Source: Acidimicrobium ferrooxidans | Lineage (GTDB): Bacteria; Actinomycetota; Geothermincolia; Fen-727; Anoxymicrobiaceae | Direction: 5' to 3' | DNA: 64,000 nt | Assembly (NCBI GenBank): GCA_020723485.1 | Contig: DYIU01000003.1 | Coordinates: 124,001 to 188,000, forward strand | In this document: piece by piece, positions 63,419-64,000 of the stretch | Layout: every line of letters starts with the position of its first letter | Numbering within the stretch: the first letter of the stretch is position 1 | Position numbers and translations under genes: made by a program | Notes under the pieces: model-generated | The model's input: only the letters and a program-made list of their open reading frames with translations | What the model was told of the DNA's origin: nothing | Databases searched by the model: none

Positions 63419-64000
63419 TTAGCGCGAGTAGAGCTCGACGATCATCTCGTCCCTGATCGGAACGTCTATGCTCGTACCCGCCGGCCTCTCGACCACCGTC
63501 GCTGTCAGCTTCTTCCTGTCGACCTCCAGCCATGGGACCTGCTCCCGCTGGAAGCTCTCGAGGGCAGCTTTGAACACCGCGCTCTCGCGGCTCCTTGCCT
63601 TCACCCCGATCACCTCTCCGGGCTTTACCTGGTATGACGCGATGTCGACCTTCTTCTCGTTCACCGTGATATGGCCGTGCGACACCAGCTGGCGGGCCTG
63701 CTTACGCGAGACCGCGAACCCCGAGCGGTAGACGACGTTGTCCAGCCGGCTCTCCAGTATCCGGATGAGGTTCTCGCCGGTGCGGCCTTTCTCTCGAATA
63801 GCCTGCCGGTAATACGCCCTGAACTGTTTTTCGAGGACACCGTAGACCCTGCGCGCCTTCTGCTTCTCACGCAGCTGCATCAGGTAGTCGGTCTCCTTGA
63901 CGCGGCGCCTTCCGTGCTCTCCGGGCGGGTAGGTCCGCCGCTCGACCGAGCACCTGTCGGTGAGACAGCGGTCCCCTTTCAGGAACAGCTTGGTGCGCTC
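63419..64000 (-). CDS. rpsD: 30S ribosomal protein S4, 5' end outside the window
   Basis: The frame stays open to the window edge: at least 193 residues are visible, so only a few N-terminal ones are missing. RTKLFLKGDRCLTDRCSVERR and YPPGEHGRRR precede QLREKQKARRVYGVLEKQF and the S4 RNA-binding domain RLDNVVYRSGFAVSRKQARQLVSHGHI. Cys residues in DRC and DRC point to the zinc-binding (C+) form. Binds 16S rRNA early and may autoregulate. Confidence 0.95.
   Translation of the reverse strand, partial: ERTKLFLKGDRCLTDRCSVERRTYPPGEHGRRRVKETDYLMQLREKQKARRVYGVLEKQFRAYYRQAIREKGRTGENLIRILESRLDNVVYRSGFAVSRKQARQLVSHGHITVNEKKVDIASYQVKPGEVIGVKARSRESAVFKAALESFQREQVPWLEVDRKKLTATVVERPAGTSIDVPIRDEMIVELYSR

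Overview
The window is GC-rich bacterial chromosome, densely coded and mostly on the minus strand. TTG and GTG starts are frequent, and several are fixed by a Shine-Dalgarno sequence or by a GTGA/ATGA stop-start overlap. The gene set points to an anaerobic, Gram-positive-type or deep-branching lineage, plausibly a deep actinobacterial group. The grounds are a complete V/A-type ATPase, a membrane pyrophosphatase, four-subunit pyruvate:ferredoxin oxidoreductase, class I fumarase, type III pantothenate kinase, RicT, a SpoIIE-type phosphatase and MurA. TopA of archaeal type and a translin-family protein add an archaeal flavour. The lineage is inference; no 16S rRNA gene is present.

Layout. 1-5.35 kb (+): end of an Mrp/complex-I-like cation antiporter operon (MnhC end plus three MnhD/NuoL-like subunits). 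5.35-6.08 kb (-): two overlapping zinc-ribbon ORFs. 6.2-9.95 kb (+): a glycosyltransferase, then a MarR regulator with its promoter/operator and an ABC exporter pair. 10-13.7 kb (-): an alkaline-phosphatase-like membrane protein and MurA. 13.8-22.6 kb (-): the nine-gene V-type ATPase operon H-I-K-E-C-F-A-B-D. 22.9-36.4 kb (-): a cofactor supercluster tilS-hpt-ftsH-folE-folP-folB-folK-(DUF2520)-panC-panD-nadA-nadB-nadC-coaX. 36.5-41.3 kb (-): CapA lipoprotein, tRNA-Thr, porGDAB. 41.4-50.1 kb (-): topA-mdh-fumA(alpha)-MFS-fumB(beta)-tmk-holB-ricT. 50.1-50.9 kb: repeat island. 50.9-53 kb (-): hppA. 53.2-55.8 kb (+): aminotransferase, cyclase-family hydrolase, translin-like protein. Then tRNA-Asp, a GAF-GAF-PAS-SpoIIE phosphatase (-), a small membrane coiled-coil protein (+), a PaaK-like AMP-forming ligase (-), a second repeat island (61.4-62.1 kb) and rpsD-rpoA-rplQ (-).

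How it fits together. Bioenergetics dominates: antiporter modules, V-ATPase and K+-dependent-type pyrophosphatase could share one ion gradient, and the c-subunit carries Na+-site-like residues. Pyruvate oxidation by POR and a malate/fumarate module supply carbon and electrons. The long middle block supplies folate, pantothenate/CoA and NAD.

The least explained content is intergenic. At least five families of dispersed or tandem repeats occur: a BIME/REP-like paired-hairpin family with core GGGGTCAGG that repeatedly lies at gene 3' ends and supplies or abuts stop codons; an AT-rich MITE-like element of about 165 bp with perfect 20-22 bp terminal inverted repeats (two copies); two other dispersed elements; a 99-bp direct duplication beside tRNA-Thr; and two minisatellites. 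No rRNA operon, CRISPR array, insertion sequence with a transposase gene, or prophage was seen.
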